Origin: JAVVHE01 sp032249695
GTDB lineage: Bacteria; Pseudomonadota; Alphaproteobacteria; Sphingomonadales; Sphingomonadaceae
Direction of reading: 5' to 3'
DNA: 64,000 nt
NCBI GenBank assembly: GCA_032249695.1
Contig: JAVVHE010000001.1
Coordinates: 1 to 64,000, forward strand
Notes under the pieces: model-generated
Databases searched by the model: none
Seen by the model: only the letters and a program-made list of their open reading frames with translations
Told to the model about the DNA's origin: nothing
Shown here: positions 1 through 7,985 of the stretch, in pieces
Position numbering within the stretch: position 1 is the stretch's first letter
Layout: every line of letters begins with the position of its first letter
Made by a program: the position numbers and the translations under genes

Positions 1-1
1 T

Positions 2-397
2 GGTTTCTACTGGGGCTCGCCCGATCCCTACAATTTCATCGAGTTCCTGGACGTAAAGCTCGTTCGGATGCCCGTCACCGACCAGAACGGCAACAGTCTG
101 GGCACGCGCGTGACAGGGGCGGATATCACGCGGCTGAGCGGGATTGCTGCGCCGAACAGCACCTTCGTTGACTTCAACGTCGACTCGAATGTGTTTTTCG
201 TCGCCATCGGCACCTCTGGCTTTGCGTTCGAGCTTGACAACTGGATTGCGTTGCAGGCGCCGACACAGTCGATGGTTGCGGATTTCTCAAATCTCGTCGC
301 GGCTGATAGCCTCAATCAGGTGGCGGTCCCTACACCCGCGGCAACTGCGCTGTTTGGTCTTTCGTGCTTGCCGCTGTTGCGGCGTCGCGGTAAGTAA
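2..397 (+). CDS. Exosortase-type (PEP-CTERM-like) surface protein, 3' part
   Basis: The gene is cut by the left edge of the window; 131 codons remain open from base 2 to the TAA. The first visible residues, GFYWGSPDPYNFIEF, match a segment of the next gene (GFYWGSIDNYNFIS), so the two are tandem paralogues. The C-terminus is VPTPAATALFGL, then a short hydrophobic stretch, then LLRRRGK. This is a prolyl motif, membrane helix and basic tail, the layout of PEP-CTERM sorting tags. By family knowledge such proteins are exported, anchored by the tail and processed by an exosortase. The PEP triad itself is degenerate (PTP). The function is inferred from the tag only; no enzymatic domain is visible in the fragment. 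The Npun_F0296-type surface protein family is the closest match I recall. Confidence 0.7.
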   Translation, partial: GFYWGSPDPYNFIEFLDVKLVRMPVTDQNGNSLGTRVTGADITRLSGIAAPNSTFVDFNVDSNVFFVAIGTSGFAFELDNWIALQAPTQSMVADFSNLVAADSLNQVAVPTPAATALFGLSCLPLLRRRGK

Positions 398-454
398 CGA
401 TCGCAAATCGTCCGGCGTTCGTCTGGGGGCGCGGACACAACAAGGGAGACTGTA

Positions 455-1399
455 ATGCGGACTCTTCTCCTCGCCGGCGTGGCGACGATACTCGCCATGC
501 CTGCGTTCGCGGCGACTGTGCGCGTCGCGGATCAGGCTGACCTGGTGTTCAACGATGGCTACCAGTTCCGTACCGGGCCGCGGACGATCAACGGCACCAC
601 CAATCTGGGCATCAGCCCGAATAGCGTGCAGACCTTCCAGGTCGGCGCGGTCAACAACTGCGCCAGCAACCCGCTGCCGGCTGCATCCAACCTCTTCCGC
701 TTCGATCTCAATACCGATCCGGGCGTGGGCGACGGCCGCCTTGTGTTTGGCAGCGCGCCGGGCGACCGCGTCGCTCCGGGTGACACGTTCCTCGGCTCGC
801 TTCCCTCGACCGGCCCGACCGATTTCAGCTGCTACGCGCAGATCGGACGCTCCGGTTCCAGCCTCAGCTCGGGCTTCATCGTTCCGCTGTCGGCGCTGCG
901 CTATATCGGTTTCTACTGGGGCAGCATCGACAACTACAATTTCATCAGCACGACGACGCAGTCGGGTTCCGGCATCCAGTTCCAGACGACTGCCGGCGTG
1001 AACATCGGCAACAGCTCGGGCTTCAACGGTAGCCAGCTGTGGAGCGCGCTGGGGTTGGTGCCGTTCGGCAGCTATTTCATCGAGTTCCGCTTCACGCCGC
1101 AGGAAGCGGTCGACCTCGTCGGCGGCGCACTCGTCCTCTCGACGCGCGGGCTGGGCTTCGAAGTCGACAACATCACCGCCTCGGCTAGCGGCAACATCGG
1201 CAACATCGCGGCTCCGTCGGGCCAGCTCAGCGGCGGCAGCGTCAACAACCTGGTCGCATTTGATCCGGACCTGTTCGAGACCGACTCGATCGCCGTTGTC
1301 GGTCCGAACGCGGTGGCAGCCCCGCAGGCGGGGTCGGTCGCGCTGTTCGGCGGGGCGCTAGCGCTCGCCGGGTTGGCTCTGCGCCGTCGCCGCGCCTAG
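455..1399 (+). CDS. Exosortase-type surface protein, full-length paralogue
   Basis: This is a 314-residue secreted protein. It starts with a signal peptide (MRTLLLAGVATILAMPAFA) and has a beta-rich, Gly/Ser/Asn-rich body with two Cys (CAS near residue 69 and SCY near 125). The motif GFYWGSIDNYNF near residue 151 is shared with the upstream gene. The C-terminal tag runs from AAPQAGSVALFGG through a hydrophobic helix to LALRRRRA, which is PEP-CTERM-like although the central PEP has become PQA. The start is set by an AAGGGAGAC ribosome-binding site 5 bases before the ATG. It lies 57 bases after its paralogue and is followed by a perfect hairpin. A role as a surface or matrix protein is inferred from the family, not shown. 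Confidence 0.75.
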   Translation: MRTLLLAGVATILAMPAFAATVRVADQADLVFNDGYQFRTGPRTINGTTNLGISPNSVQTFQVGAVNNCASNPLPAASNLFRFDLNTDPGVGDGRLVFGSAPGDRVAPGDTFLGSLPSTGPTDFSCYAQIGRSGSSLSSGFIVPLSALRYIGFYWGSIDNYNFISTTTQSGSGIQFQTTAGVNIGNSSGFNGSQLWSALGLVPFGSYFIEFRFTPQEAVDLVGGALVLSTRGLGFEVDNITASASGNIGNIAAPSGQLSGGSVNNLVAFDPDLFETDSIAVVGPNAVAAPQAGSVALFGGALALAGLALRRRRA

Positions 1400-1421
1400 C
1401 GCGACCGACGATCCTGAAACT

Positions 1422-1451
1422 ACGCCCGCCGGGAGCGATCCCGGCGGGCGT
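1422..1451 (+). terminator. Hairpin terminator after the surface-protein gene
   Basis: A perfect 13-bp stem (arms 1422-1434 and 1439-1451) closes on a GCGA tetraloop, 22 bases after the stop codon. No T-tract follows, so it may act as an RNA-stabilising 3' end as much as an intrinsic terminator. Confidence 0.6.
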
Positions 1452-1508
1452 CTGCATGTTCACGCTCAGCATCAGGCGAGGCAACGCAGTATGCCTGCTG
1501 CGACACCG

Positions 1509-1748
1509 TCATCCGTGATTCGGCGCAGGCTCCAGCAGCCGGTGCAGGTGCACCACCACATACCGCATCGCCGCGTCGTCGACGGTACGCTGCGCGCTCG
1601 CGCGCCACGCAGCCTCGGCCGCGGCGTAGTTCGGGAAAATGCCGACGATGTCGAGCGCCGTCAGATCCTCGAACTCCAGACCCTGCGGGTCCTTGACACG
1701 GCCGCCGAATACCAAGTGCAGCAGCTGCGGCTTCGTGACGTCCCCCAT
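1509..1748 (-). CDS. DUF4170 domain protein
   Basis: A 79-residue protein that matches the alphaproteobacterial DUF4170 family almost end to end. Recognisable stretches are LHLVFGGRVKDPQGLEF, VGIFPNYAAAEAAWR, TVDDAAMRY and VVHLHRLLEP. The family has no established biochemical role. The ATG overlaps the stop of the mlaC-like gene upstream by one base (TGATG), so it is probably translated by coupling to it. The reading frame stays open further upstream inside mlaC, but the conserved domain begins just after this ATG. The start is therefore well supported. Confidence 0.85.
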   Translation of the reverse strand: MGDVTKPQLLHLVFGGRVKDPQGLEFEDLTALDIVGIFPNYAAAEAAWRASAQRTVDDAAMRYVVVHLHRLLEPAPNHG

Positions 1749-2359
1749 CAGCCCGCGCGGCTCCGCATGAATTGCACCAGCGAGTCGAAGCCCTGCCGCT
1801 CCACCATCGCGCTGAAATCCGCCTCCTGGCTCAGCAACAGATTGACACCCTCGACGGTCAGGTTGGCGATCCTCCAGCGCCCCGCGGTGTCTTTGGTCAG
1901 CGTCCATACCGCCTGGATCGGGCGGCTCTGCCCGGGCAACGTTACGCGCGAGTAGACTTCCGTGACGCTGCCGTTGGGCACCGATCGCAGCACTTGAAAC
2001 TGAGCGGAGTCATAGGATTGCAGACGATCAGCATAGGCGCCGACAATGAAGCCGGGCAGTGCCGCCTTATATGCTTGATACTGAGCCGGCGTGATCTTCT
2101 GACGATAGCGACGGATCAGCCGGTCGCCGATCTGGTTGATCGCAAAATGCTGCTGGACAAGGCTGCGAAAGCGGTCGCGCCGTTCGACCTGCGACTGGCC
2201 CGTGCGCAGCACGGCGAAGGTCGTGTCAGCCAGGCTCTGGATAAAGACGTCGGGCGTGCCGGTATTGACGACGCCGGTCGCGGGTGTCTGCGCGAAGGCG
2301 GGCGCCGCGGCGGATAGCGTTGCCACGGCCAGGACAGCGGCGCGGGGGAATGCGCGCAT
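1748..2359 (-). CDS. mlaC: MlaC/Ttg2D-family periplasmic phospholipid-binding protein
   Basis: This 203-residue protein begins with a signal peptide (VLAVATLSAAAPAFAQ). The mature part has the MlaC (Tol_Tol_Ttg2) layout: DRFRSLVQQHFAINQIG near residue 65, ALPGFIVGAYADRLQSY near 100, and a C-terminal WRIANLTVEGVNLLLSQ beta-segment. MlaC shuttles phospholipids through the periplasm between MlaFEDB in the inner membrane and MlaA in the outer membrane, preserving lipid asymmetry. The partner ABC transporter genes are not in this window, so it stands alone with the DUF4170 gene. Some sphingomonad genomes place such a gene with hopanoid genes, but none is seen here. Confidence 0.85.
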   Translation of the reverse strand: MRAFPRAAVLAVATLSAAAPAFAQTPATGVVNTGTPDVFIQSLADTTFAVLRTGQSQVERRDRFRSLVQQHFAINQIGDRLIRRYRQKITPAQYQAYKAALPGFIVGAYADRLQSYDSAQFQVLRSVPNGSVTEVYSRVTLPGQSRPIQAVWTLTKDTAGRWRIANLTVEGVNLLLSQEADFSAMVERQGFDSLVQFMRSRAG

Positions 2360-2525
2360 AGGGTGAAGCTCCTCGGGGTCAGGCGGACTGGTCTAATCCG
2401 CGTTGTAATTGGGATGGGACGGCGGCGCATCAACCCAGTGCGTACGGTGACGTTCCCGCGCCCGATTTGACCGAACTTTACCACCGTTTTGGGGGAAACA
2501 GCGCGGCCCGGTTAGCGTGGCCTTC

Positions 2526-3341
2526 ATGAACGCTACACTGCGCGATTCGTGGGCACTGCCCTCCAAACGGCCTGTGCTCGCCATCGGAGCCGCTACGGCC
2601 CTTGTTGCGACACGATCGGGCCGCGGCGTGATCCAGGTGGGCGCCGTCGCCGAGGCTGCAGAGCATTGGCGCGGGCGGCAGTTCGCTGCGCTGTTCGCGT
2701 CACCTGCCGACGCGATCCTTCTCGCCGATGTCGGCATCGCTGCGATCGCCGTCACCGGCGACGACCTCGATTCGGCCGAAGCTGCGCTGGCCGCCGGCGC
2801 TGCCGACGTCATTGCAGCCGACGCGAGTGCGAGCGAGGTGCTTGCGTTGCTCGGCCACACACCGCTCGTGATGCGCGAGGCCGGAGCGCTTTCCGTCTCC
2901 AACCTCGCCGAGCTGTCGGTCGAAGCCGCCCGCATCGCACGAGCGCTCGACAATCTGGTCCGCGACCGCGTGCCAGGCGAGGAGCCCGAACCACAGCCCG
3001 TCACCGCCGACTTCGTGCGCCAGGTGATCCGCGCCCGCCGTGCCCGTGCGCGCTTCTTTGCTGGCGAACTGTTCGCCGACCCGGCGTGGGACATCCTGCT
3101 CGATCTGATGGCCGCGCGGCTGGAGCGCAAAGCCGTGTCGGTCTCCAGCCTGTGCATCGCCGCTGCGGTGCCCGCGACCACGGCGCTGCGCTATATCAAG
3201 ACGATGACCGATGAGGGGCTGCTGGTCCGCCAGCCCGATCCGATGGACGGCCGCCGCGTCTTCATCGAGCTAGCACCGCAGACCGCCGAGAAGATGCACA
3301 GCTATCTCAGCCAGAGCGCGAGAGTGGCGCAACTCGTCTGA
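2526..3341 (+). CDS. Winged-helix (MarR-like) DNA-binding regulator
   Basis: About 271 residues. Residues 190-265 form a winged helix-turn-helix of the MarR type: DILLDLMAARLERKAVSVSS, then a recognition region AAAVPATTALRYIKTMTDEGL and a wing with MDGRRVFIEL. The N-terminal 130 residues look like a degenerate alpha/beta receiver-like domain with no obvious phospho-acceptor pattern. A central charged helix (VIRARRARARFF) links the two. The ATG at 2526 is preceded three codons earlier by an in-frame GTG (2517). Neither has a well-spaced Shine-Dalgarno sequence, so the start is uncertain by three residues. It is divergent from mlaC across 160 bases. Target genes are unknown. Confidence 0.7.
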   Translation: MNATLRDSWALPSKRPVLAIGAATALVATRSGRGVIQVGAVAEAAEHWRGRQFAALFASPADAILLADVGIAAIAVTGDDLDSAEAALAAGAADVIAADASASEVLALLGHTPLVMREAGALSVSNLAELSVEAARIARALDNLVRDRVPGEEPEPQPVTADFVRQVIRARRARARFFAGELFADPAWDILLDLMAARLERKAVSVSSLCIAAAVPATTALRYIKTMTDEGLLVRQPDPMDGRRVFIELAPQTAEKMHSYLSQSARVAQLV

Positions 3342-3345
3342 CGCC

Positions 3346-3897
3346 TCACAGCCGCGGCAGGGTTACACCGCATTGGCCCATGTATTTGCCCGCCCGCGCC
3401 GCATAGCTGACCTCGCAGGGTGAGGCGCCCTTCAGAAATAAAAATTGGCACGCGCCCTCGTTCGCATAGACCTTGGCGGGCAACGGTGTCGTATTTGAAA
3501 ACTCGAGCGTGACGTGTCCTTCCCAGCCGGGCTCCAGCGGTGTCACGTTCACGATGATCCCGCAGCGTGCATAGGTCGATTTGCCCAGGCAGATGACCAG
3601 CACGTCCTCGGGCACGCGGAAATACTCGACCGTGCGCGCCAGGCAGAAGCTGTTGGGTGGGATGATGCACACGTCCACCCGCCGATCGACAAAGCTGTTC
3701 TGGGCGAAGTCCTTGGGGTCGACGATTGCGTTATCGACGTTCGTGAAGATCTTGAACTCGTTCGAAACGCGCGCGTCATAGCCATAGCTCGAAAGACCGT
3801 AGCTGATCGTGCCCGCGCGGCGCTGGGCGGGTTCGAACGGCTCGATCATGCCGTGCTGCGCCTGCTCGCGAATCCAGTGGTCGGGCATCAGGCTCAT
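3346..3897 (-). CDS. dcd: dCTP deaminase
   Basis: A 183-residue enzyme that deaminates dCTP to dUTP, feeding dTMP synthesis. Family signatures are clear: ISYGLSSYGYDARV near residue 31, FCLARTVEYFRVPEDV near 85, GKSTYARCGIIVNVTPLEPG near 105 and HVTLEFSNTTPLPAKVYANE near 129, which carries the catalytic Glu. The length fits the usual 180-195. The ATG chosen is the first Met before the conserved N-terminus MSLMPDHW. The frame stays open upstream, but that part resembles nothing. It converges on the winged-helix gene, with only four bases between the stops. No dUTPase signature is present, so it is taken as monofunctional. Confidence 0.93.
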   Translation of the reverse strand: MSLMPDHWIREQAQHGMIEPFEPAQRRAGTISYGLSSYGYDARVSNEFKIFTNVDNAIVDPKDFAQNSFVDRRVDVCIIPPNSFCLARTVEYFRVPEDVLVICLGKSTYARCGIIVNVTPLEPGWEGHVTLEFSNTTPLPAKVYANEGACQFLFLKGASPCEVSYAARAGKYMGQCGVTLPRL

Positions 3898-4037
3898 GTC
3901 GTCGCGGGGACCCGGGGGCTGGCTGGAGGGGCGAGGCGTATCGAGTCGTAGACTGCAGCGCAATTCAGTAAGGAAGATGGAGCGCAAGGCCGCCGGCTGC
4001 GTTTCGCGTCCTGCACCTGGAACGAGGAGAAGAGCCC

Positions 4038-4331
4038 ATGAATCGTTCTGTTTTCGCAGCGGTGATCGCGTTCGGTGCGTTCGCCGCGCTGCCGAAGGAT
4101 GCCGCCGCGCAGCGCGCGGTTCGCTGCGAATCGATCCGCGGCACGCCCGACCGCCGCGTTTTCTGCCCGATGCCGACGCGCTTCGGCGTGCGTGTGGTTC
4201 AGCAGCTGTCGCAAACTCCTTGCGTCCGTGGCCGCAACTTCTTTGTCGAACGCGGCGGCGTGTATGTCCGTGGCGGCTGCCGGGCAGTGTTTGTGCCGCG
4301 TCGCGGTGGCTACGGTCCGCGCCCATATTGA
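4038..4331 (+). CDS. Secreted DUF3011 domain protein
   Basis: A 97-residue exported protein: signal peptide MNRSVFAAVIAFGAFAALP..AAAQ, then a short Cys-rich domain. RCESIRGTPDRRVFCPM, QQLSQTPCVRGRNFFV and GGCRAVF give four cysteines in the spacing typical of DUF3011. The tail is Arg/Gly/Tyr-rich. The function of the family is unknown; the four Cys suggest two disulfides in the periplasm. A GAGGAGAAG ribosome-binding site sits about 7 bases before the ATG. It stands alone between divergent dcd and a convergent lipoprotein gene. Confidence 0.8.
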   Translation: MNRSVFAAVIAFGAFAALPKDAAAQRAVRCESIRGTPDRRVFCPMPTRFGVRVVQQLSQTPCVRGRNFFVERGGVYVRGGCRAVFVPRRGGYGPRPY

Positions 4332-4372
4332 GGACGGCACGCGCCGGGCGGTCCGTGCGATCGCCCCGGCGA

Positions 4373-4912
4373 TCAGTCCTTGTGCGACTCGTCGTCGATC
4401 AGGATCTCGCCGTGCGTCCGGCCCGTTCCGGCGGCGGCGAGCGTGATCCGGTAGGCGGTACCCTTCCGCGTTTCACCCACGATCGCCCCATCGCGCAAGG
4501 CGACTTTGCCACCGCGCTTGCCGAACTCGTTCAAAAACCAGCTCTTCACCGCGCCCGGCTCGGCGGGGCTGGAAAATGCGATGTGCATACGCGCGTTTTC
4601 GTCGGCGTGCTTGCCGCCATCGAACGCCCGCATATCAAGCGTTTCGATCTTTGATCCGGGATAGAGCTTGGTCCCATCGAGCTCGAAGTCGCTCGCGCCC
4701 ATCAGCTTCCCAAGGCCGTCGAGCGACAGCTTCGCACCCGGCAGGGCGACCTCGACCGCGCCGCTGTTGGCGTCGGCGCGCGCAGCGAACGCGGTTCCCG
4801 CCTCCTCGCCCTTGGCTGTCACGGGGCCGTTGCGCGAATCTTCCTTGCGCTCAATGTGCTCGTCGCAGGCAGCAAGGCCAAGGGCGAGGGCGGCGGGAAT
4901 CAAGAAGCGCAC
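4373..4912 (-). CDS. Putative lipoprotein of unknown function
   Basis: 179 residues with a lipoprotein signal: MRFLIPAALALGLAAC, so lipidation at Cys16 is predicted, followed by a charged linker. No known domain is recognised. The mature region is a mixed alpha/beta sequence with Gly-rich turns (LDGLGKLMGASDFELDGTKL) and ends in a patch of Asp/Glu/His. It lies downstream of the MFS transporter on the same strand, but a 52-base gap holding a palindrome separates them, so it may have its own regulated promoter. Confidence 0.65.
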   Translation of the reverse strand: MRFLIPAALALGLAACDEHIERKEDSRNGPVTAKGEEAGTAFAARADANSGAVEVALPGAKLSLDGLGKLMGASDFELDGTKLYPGSKIETLDMRAFDGGKHADENARMHIAFSSPAEPGAVKSWFLNEFGKRGGKVALRDGAIVGETRKGTAYRITLAAAGTGRTHGEILIDDESHKD

Positions 4913-4927
4913 CTAGCTATCTCCAAC

Positions 4928-4947
4928 TGTATTGTCGATGCAATACA
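4928..4947. promoter_or_regulatory. Palindrome TGTATTG-N6-CAATACA, possible operator
   Basis: A perfect 7-bp inverted repeat with a 6-base spacer lies 16 bases upstream of the lipoprotein start and 17 bases downstream of the transporter stop. It is AT-rich against a very GC-rich background. That is more typical of a protein-binding operator than of the GC-rich terminator hairpins used elsewhere in this window. The binding protein is unknown. Confidence 0.4.
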
Positions 4948-4964
4948 CCCCGTGAGCGGTGGAA

Positions 4965-6251
4965 TCAAGCCGCCTCGATCCGCGCGGTTCGCAGCCGCTG
5001 CGGCTGGAACAGGCCGAAGGCCAGAAGCACTGCGAAGCAGGCGGCAACATACCAGCGGAACCACTCGGGATGCCCGAGCGCCTGTGCTTTTAGCGCGGCC
5101 CACTCGGTCGTTCCGCCGAACAGCGCGACCGCGATGCTGTGGCCGATCGCGACGCCGCTCCCTCGCACCTTCGCGGGGAATAGCTCGGCCTTTACCAGCC
5201 CGGAGATCGCCGTCCAGAAGCCGATGATACCCAGCGCAGCCAGCAGCGGCGGCAATGCCGCCCGCGCGTCGGCCGAGCGGCCGATCGCAGCCATAAGCGG
5301 TGCCGCGAACAGCGTGCCGAGCGTTCCCGCGCACAGGATGGATCCGCGCCGCCCGATCCGATCCGACAGTGCGCCGAACAGCGGCTGCGTGACGAGATAG
5401 ATTGCAAGCGCAACCGCGACCGTTTCGGACGCCGCGGTCCTCGCCCAGCCGGCCTGCGTCACCAGATATTTTTGCATGTAGGTGGTGAAGCTGTAAAATG
5501 CGACCGTGGTGCAGGCGGTGAGCGCGATCACCAGCCACAACCCGCCGCGCTCGCGCGCGATCGTGTCGGGCGAAACCGCGCGGTCTGCGGCGGCCAGCGC
5601 TTCGAAATTGGGCGTCTCGTCGGCGCTGCGCCGCAACCAAAGCCCGCCCAGCGACAGCAGCGCTCCAAGGGCAAACGGCACGCGCCAGCCCCAGGCGGCG
5701 ATCTCGGCCTCGCTCAGCACCGCCTGCAGCGCCAGCAAGGTCATCAGCGCGATCAGCTGGCCACCAACGAGCGTCATATACTGGAAGCTGCCCCACAGGC
5801 CTTTCCGGCCCTGCGGCGCCATCTCGGCGATATAGGTCGCCGACGCTCCGAACTCACCGCCGACGGACAGGCCCTGCACCAGCCGCGCGACGACCAGCAG
5901 CACCGGCGCTGCCAGCCCGATCGACGACGCGGGCGGGCACAACGCGATCATCAGCGAACCCGCGCCCATCAGCAGGATCGAGGCGGTCAATCCTGCCTTG
6001 CGCCCGCGCGTGTCGGTGATCCACCCCAGCCACCACCCGCCGACCGGGCGCGCGAGGAACCCCACCGCGAACACTGCCGCCGAATCAAGCTGCTGCGCAA
6101 GCGGATCGCCTTTGGGGAAGAAGCTGGGTGCGAAATAGAGTGCGAGGAAGCTGTAGGCGTACCAGTCATACCACTCGACCAGATTCCCCGCGCACCCTGC
6201 CGCGATCGAACGCAGGCGGCGGGGGGTGGAAAGGGTCGGGGCGTGCTGCAT
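4965..6251 (-). CDS. MFS transporter, metabolite:H+ symporter (MHS) type
   Basis: 428 residues with about 12 membrane segments. The N-terminal motif GNLVEWYDWYAYSFLALYFA is the hallmark of the MHS subfamily (KgtP, ProP, CitA). The loop 2-3 motif appears as GWITDTRGRKAGL, and RLVQGLSVGGEFGASATYIAE is the family's fourth-helix signature. These proteins import dicarboxylates, 2-oxoglutarate, betaines or citrate with protons. The similarity to KgtP in the first helix suggests an organic acid, but the substrate cannot be fixed from sequence. It is probably monocistronic, with the HAD gene (same strand) upstream. Confidence 0.85.
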   Translation of the reverse strand: MQHAPTLSTPRRLRSIAAGCAGNLVEWYDWYAYSFLALYFAPSFFPKGDPLAQQLDSAAVFAVGFLARPVGGWWLGWITDTRGRKAGLTASILLMGAGSLMIALCPPASSIGLAAPVLLVVARLVQGLSVGGEFGASATYIAEMAPQGRKGLWGSFQYMTLVGGQLIALMTLLALQAVLSEAEIAAWGWRVPFALGALLSLGGLWLRRSADETPNFEALAAADRAVSPDTIARERGGLWLVIALTACTTVAFYSFTTYMQKYLVTQAGWARTAASETVAVALAIYLVTQPLFGALSDRIGRRGSILCAGTLGTLFAAPLMAAIGRSADARAALPPLLAALGIIGFWTAISGLVKAELFPAKVRGSGVAIGHSIAVALFGGTTEWAALKAQALGHPEWFRWYVAACFAVLLAFGLFQPQRLRTARIEAA

Positions 6252-6302
6252 CGTGCCGGACGGTGGCGGGCGAGGGGCAGCGGGGCAAGGGGGTCGACTG
6301 CC

Positions 6303-6911
6303 CTAGCCCAGTAGGGCCGCCCTCAGCCGTGCAGCGTCGCCGTCAAATTGCCAGCCGCGGAACCCGGCTGCTTCGGCGGCCGCCACATTGTCCGCGCGGT
6401 CGTCCACGAACAGCATCCGCGCCGCGTTTCCGCCGAACCGCTGCTTGGCAAGCTCGAAAATCGCCGGATCGGGCTTCATCATACGTTCGGTGCCGCTGAT
6501 GACGATATCCCGGAAGCGGTCGAAGATCGGCTGGCTCGGGCGGAACAGCGCCCAGAATTCGTGGCCGAAATTGGTGATGGCGTAGAGCGGCACGCCGCGG
6601 TCGTCGAGCTCGGCGACCAGCTCGTGCATTCCCGGGATCGGGCCGGTGATCGTCTCGGAAAAGCGGCGCGGGAAGGCTTCGATCAGGTCGCGGTGCGCTG
6701 GGTGTTCGGCGACGAGCTCGGCGACCGTCTCGGCGGTGGAGCGGCCCGCATCGTGCTGGAAGTGCCAGCCGGTCGTGACGACGTTCGCCAAAAACCAGTC
6801 GAGCTTGGCCGGATCGGCGATCAGCTTGGCGTAGAGTGCGCGCAGCGACCAGCCGAACAGCACCTCACCGACGTCGAAGACGACGGCGTCCAGCTCATCA
6901 ATCAGCGGCAC
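6303..6911 (-). CDS. HAD-superfamily hydrolase (subfamily IA, YihX-like)
   Basis: 202 residues. Motif I is VVFDVGEVLF, with the nucleophile Asp and the D-x-G form seen in YihX-type phosphatases. Motif II is AITNF near residue 113, motif III the Lys in RMMKPDPAIFELA, and motif IV LFVDDRADNVAAAEAAG. The alpha-helical cap lies between motifs I and II. These enzymes dephosphorylate small sugar phosphates or related metabolites; the substrate is unknown. It sits between the transporter and rpmJ on the same strand, 15 bases from the rpmJ stop, so rpmJ and this gene may be cotranscribed. Confidence 0.85.
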   Translation of the reverse strand: MPLIDELDAVVFDVGEVLFGWSLRALYAKLIADPAKLDWFLANVVTTGWHFQHDAGRSTAETVAELVAEHPAHRDLIEAFPRRFSETITGPIPGMHELVAELDDRGVPLYAITNFGHEFWALFRPSQPIFDRFRDIVISGTERMMKPDPAIFELAKQRFGGNAARMLFVDDRADNVAAAEAAGFRGWQFDGDAARLRAALLG

Positions 6912-6926
6912 CGATGTCGGAGGGGC

Positions 6927-7052
6927 TTAGCCCTGGCGCGCCTTGAAGCGCTTCTGCGTCTTGTTAATGACGTAGGTGCGGCCACGGCGGCGAATCACGC
7001 GGCAATCGCGGTGGCGCGTCTTCAGCGACTTCAGCGAATTGACGATCTTCAT
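6927..7052 (-). CDS. rpmJ: 50S ribosomal protein L36
   Basis: A 41-residue basic protein read from the minus strand: MKIVNSLKSLKTRHRDCRVI, then RRRGRTYVINKTQKRFKARQ and a final G. It aligns with the whole alphaproteobacterial L36. Only one Cys is present, so this is the zinc-free (C-minus type) form rather than the CxxC..CxxxxH form. The start is the only ATG in frame, with GAGA about 8 bases before it. The gene stands apart from other ribosomal protein genes, as is usual for this L36 type. Confidence 0.95.
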   Translation of the reverse strand: MKIVNSLKSLKTRHRDCRVIRRRGRTYVINKTQKRFKARQG

Positions 7053-7178
7053 GGGTAATCTCAATGGCTATCGGCCGCCCGGGCGGACGGCTCATGAACG
7101 TGAGGCCGCGCGGTACGGGCGCGCGACCGACAAGTCAAGTTCCGCGGCCGCGTTCGACGCGCTACAGCCGTCCGCACG

Positions 7179-7955
7179 ATGATCTCCAAGCTCCGCAACG
7201 TGCTGCGTCCCGCGCGCCCGGCCCCCCGCGCGCCTGCCGGGTGGCGGCTCTATGCGGTGGGCGATCTTCACGGCCGGCTGGACCTGTTCGAAGCGCTGCT
7301 GTCAGAGATCGCGTGCGACCATGCCGGGCGGCCCGACTGCTCGGCCGAGATCATCCTGCTGGGCGACCTGATCGACCGCGGCCCCGACAGCGCAGGCCTG
7401 CTCGACCGTCTGACCCGGTCGCCGCCGCCATGGGCGGCGTGGACCATCATCCGCGGCAATCACGAGCAGGTGCTGCTGGACATCCTGGCCGAGACCGACC
7501 GGCAGTATCGCGATGCGCTGATCGAAGACTGGCTGAGCTTTGGCGGAGCCGAGACGCTCGCGAGCTACCGCGCGCCCGCCCCGCTGCTCGACGCCGATTA
7601 TCCCTCGGCGGTCGCCGAATGGATCGCGGACGAACTGCCGCTTGCGCATGTCGATCTTCTGCGCGCCGCGCCGCTCAGCGTCCGGCGCGGCGACTATCTG
7701 TTCGTGCACGCGGGCGTCCGGCCCGAGGTGCCGCTGCACATGCAGACGCCGCGGGACCTGTTGTGGATCCGCGAGGAATTCCTGCGCTCGCCGCGCGACC
7801 ACGGCGCGACGATCGTTCACGGCCACACGCCGACCGCCGAGCCCGAGCTGCGCGCCAACCGGATCGGCATCGACACCGGCGCCTATGCGACGGGCGTGCT
7901 GACCGCATTGGCGCTGGAGGGCGAGACGCAGCGCGTGATCCAGGTTCGGGGGTAA
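7179..7955 (+). CDS. Calcineurin-like metallophosphoesterase (serine/threonine phosphatase type)
   Basis: 258 residues with the full PPP-family signature: GDLHGRLDLF near residue 28, GDLIDRGPDS near 63, RGNHEQVLL near 91, and later FVHAGVRP and VHGHTPT supplying metal-binding His residues. It resembles bacterial diadenosine tetraphosphatase and PrpA/PrpE-type phosphatases. Dimetal phosphoester hydrolysis is secure, while the substrate (phosphoprotein or Ap4A) is not. A basic, Pro/Arg-rich N-terminal 20 residues precedes the domain. It is divergent from rpmJ and convergent with galE, with a hairpin between. Confidence 0.87.
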   Translation: MISKLRNVLRPARPAPRAPAGWRLYAVGDLHGRLDLFEALLSEIACDHAGRPDCSAEIILLGDLIDRGPDSAGLLDRLTRSPPPWAAWTIIRGNHEQVLLDILAETDRQYRDALIEDWLSFGGAETLASYRAPAPLLDADYPSAVAEWIADELPLAHVDLLRAAPLSVRRGDYLFVHAGVRPEVPLHMQTPRDLLWIREEFLRSPRDHGATIVHGHTPTAEPELRANRIGIDTGAYATGVLTALALEGETQRVIQVRG

Positions 7956-7963
7956 GGGCGGCT

Positions 7964-7984
7964 TCCTCCCCGCTACGGGGAGGA
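7964..7984. terminator. Hairpin between convergent genes
   Basis: An 8-bp perfect stem (TCCTCCCC with GGGGAGGA) on a 5-base loop lies between the phosphatase stop and the galE stop, so it can serve both strands. CTCCCC/GGGGAG hairpins also occur elsewhere in this window (41755-41776). Confidence 0.5.
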
Positions 7985-7985
7985 T

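Noticed and set aside
6303..6911. HAD hydrolase with a missing second Asp in motif I
   Set aside because: The D-x-G form is normal for YihX-type HAD proteins, so it is not a defect.
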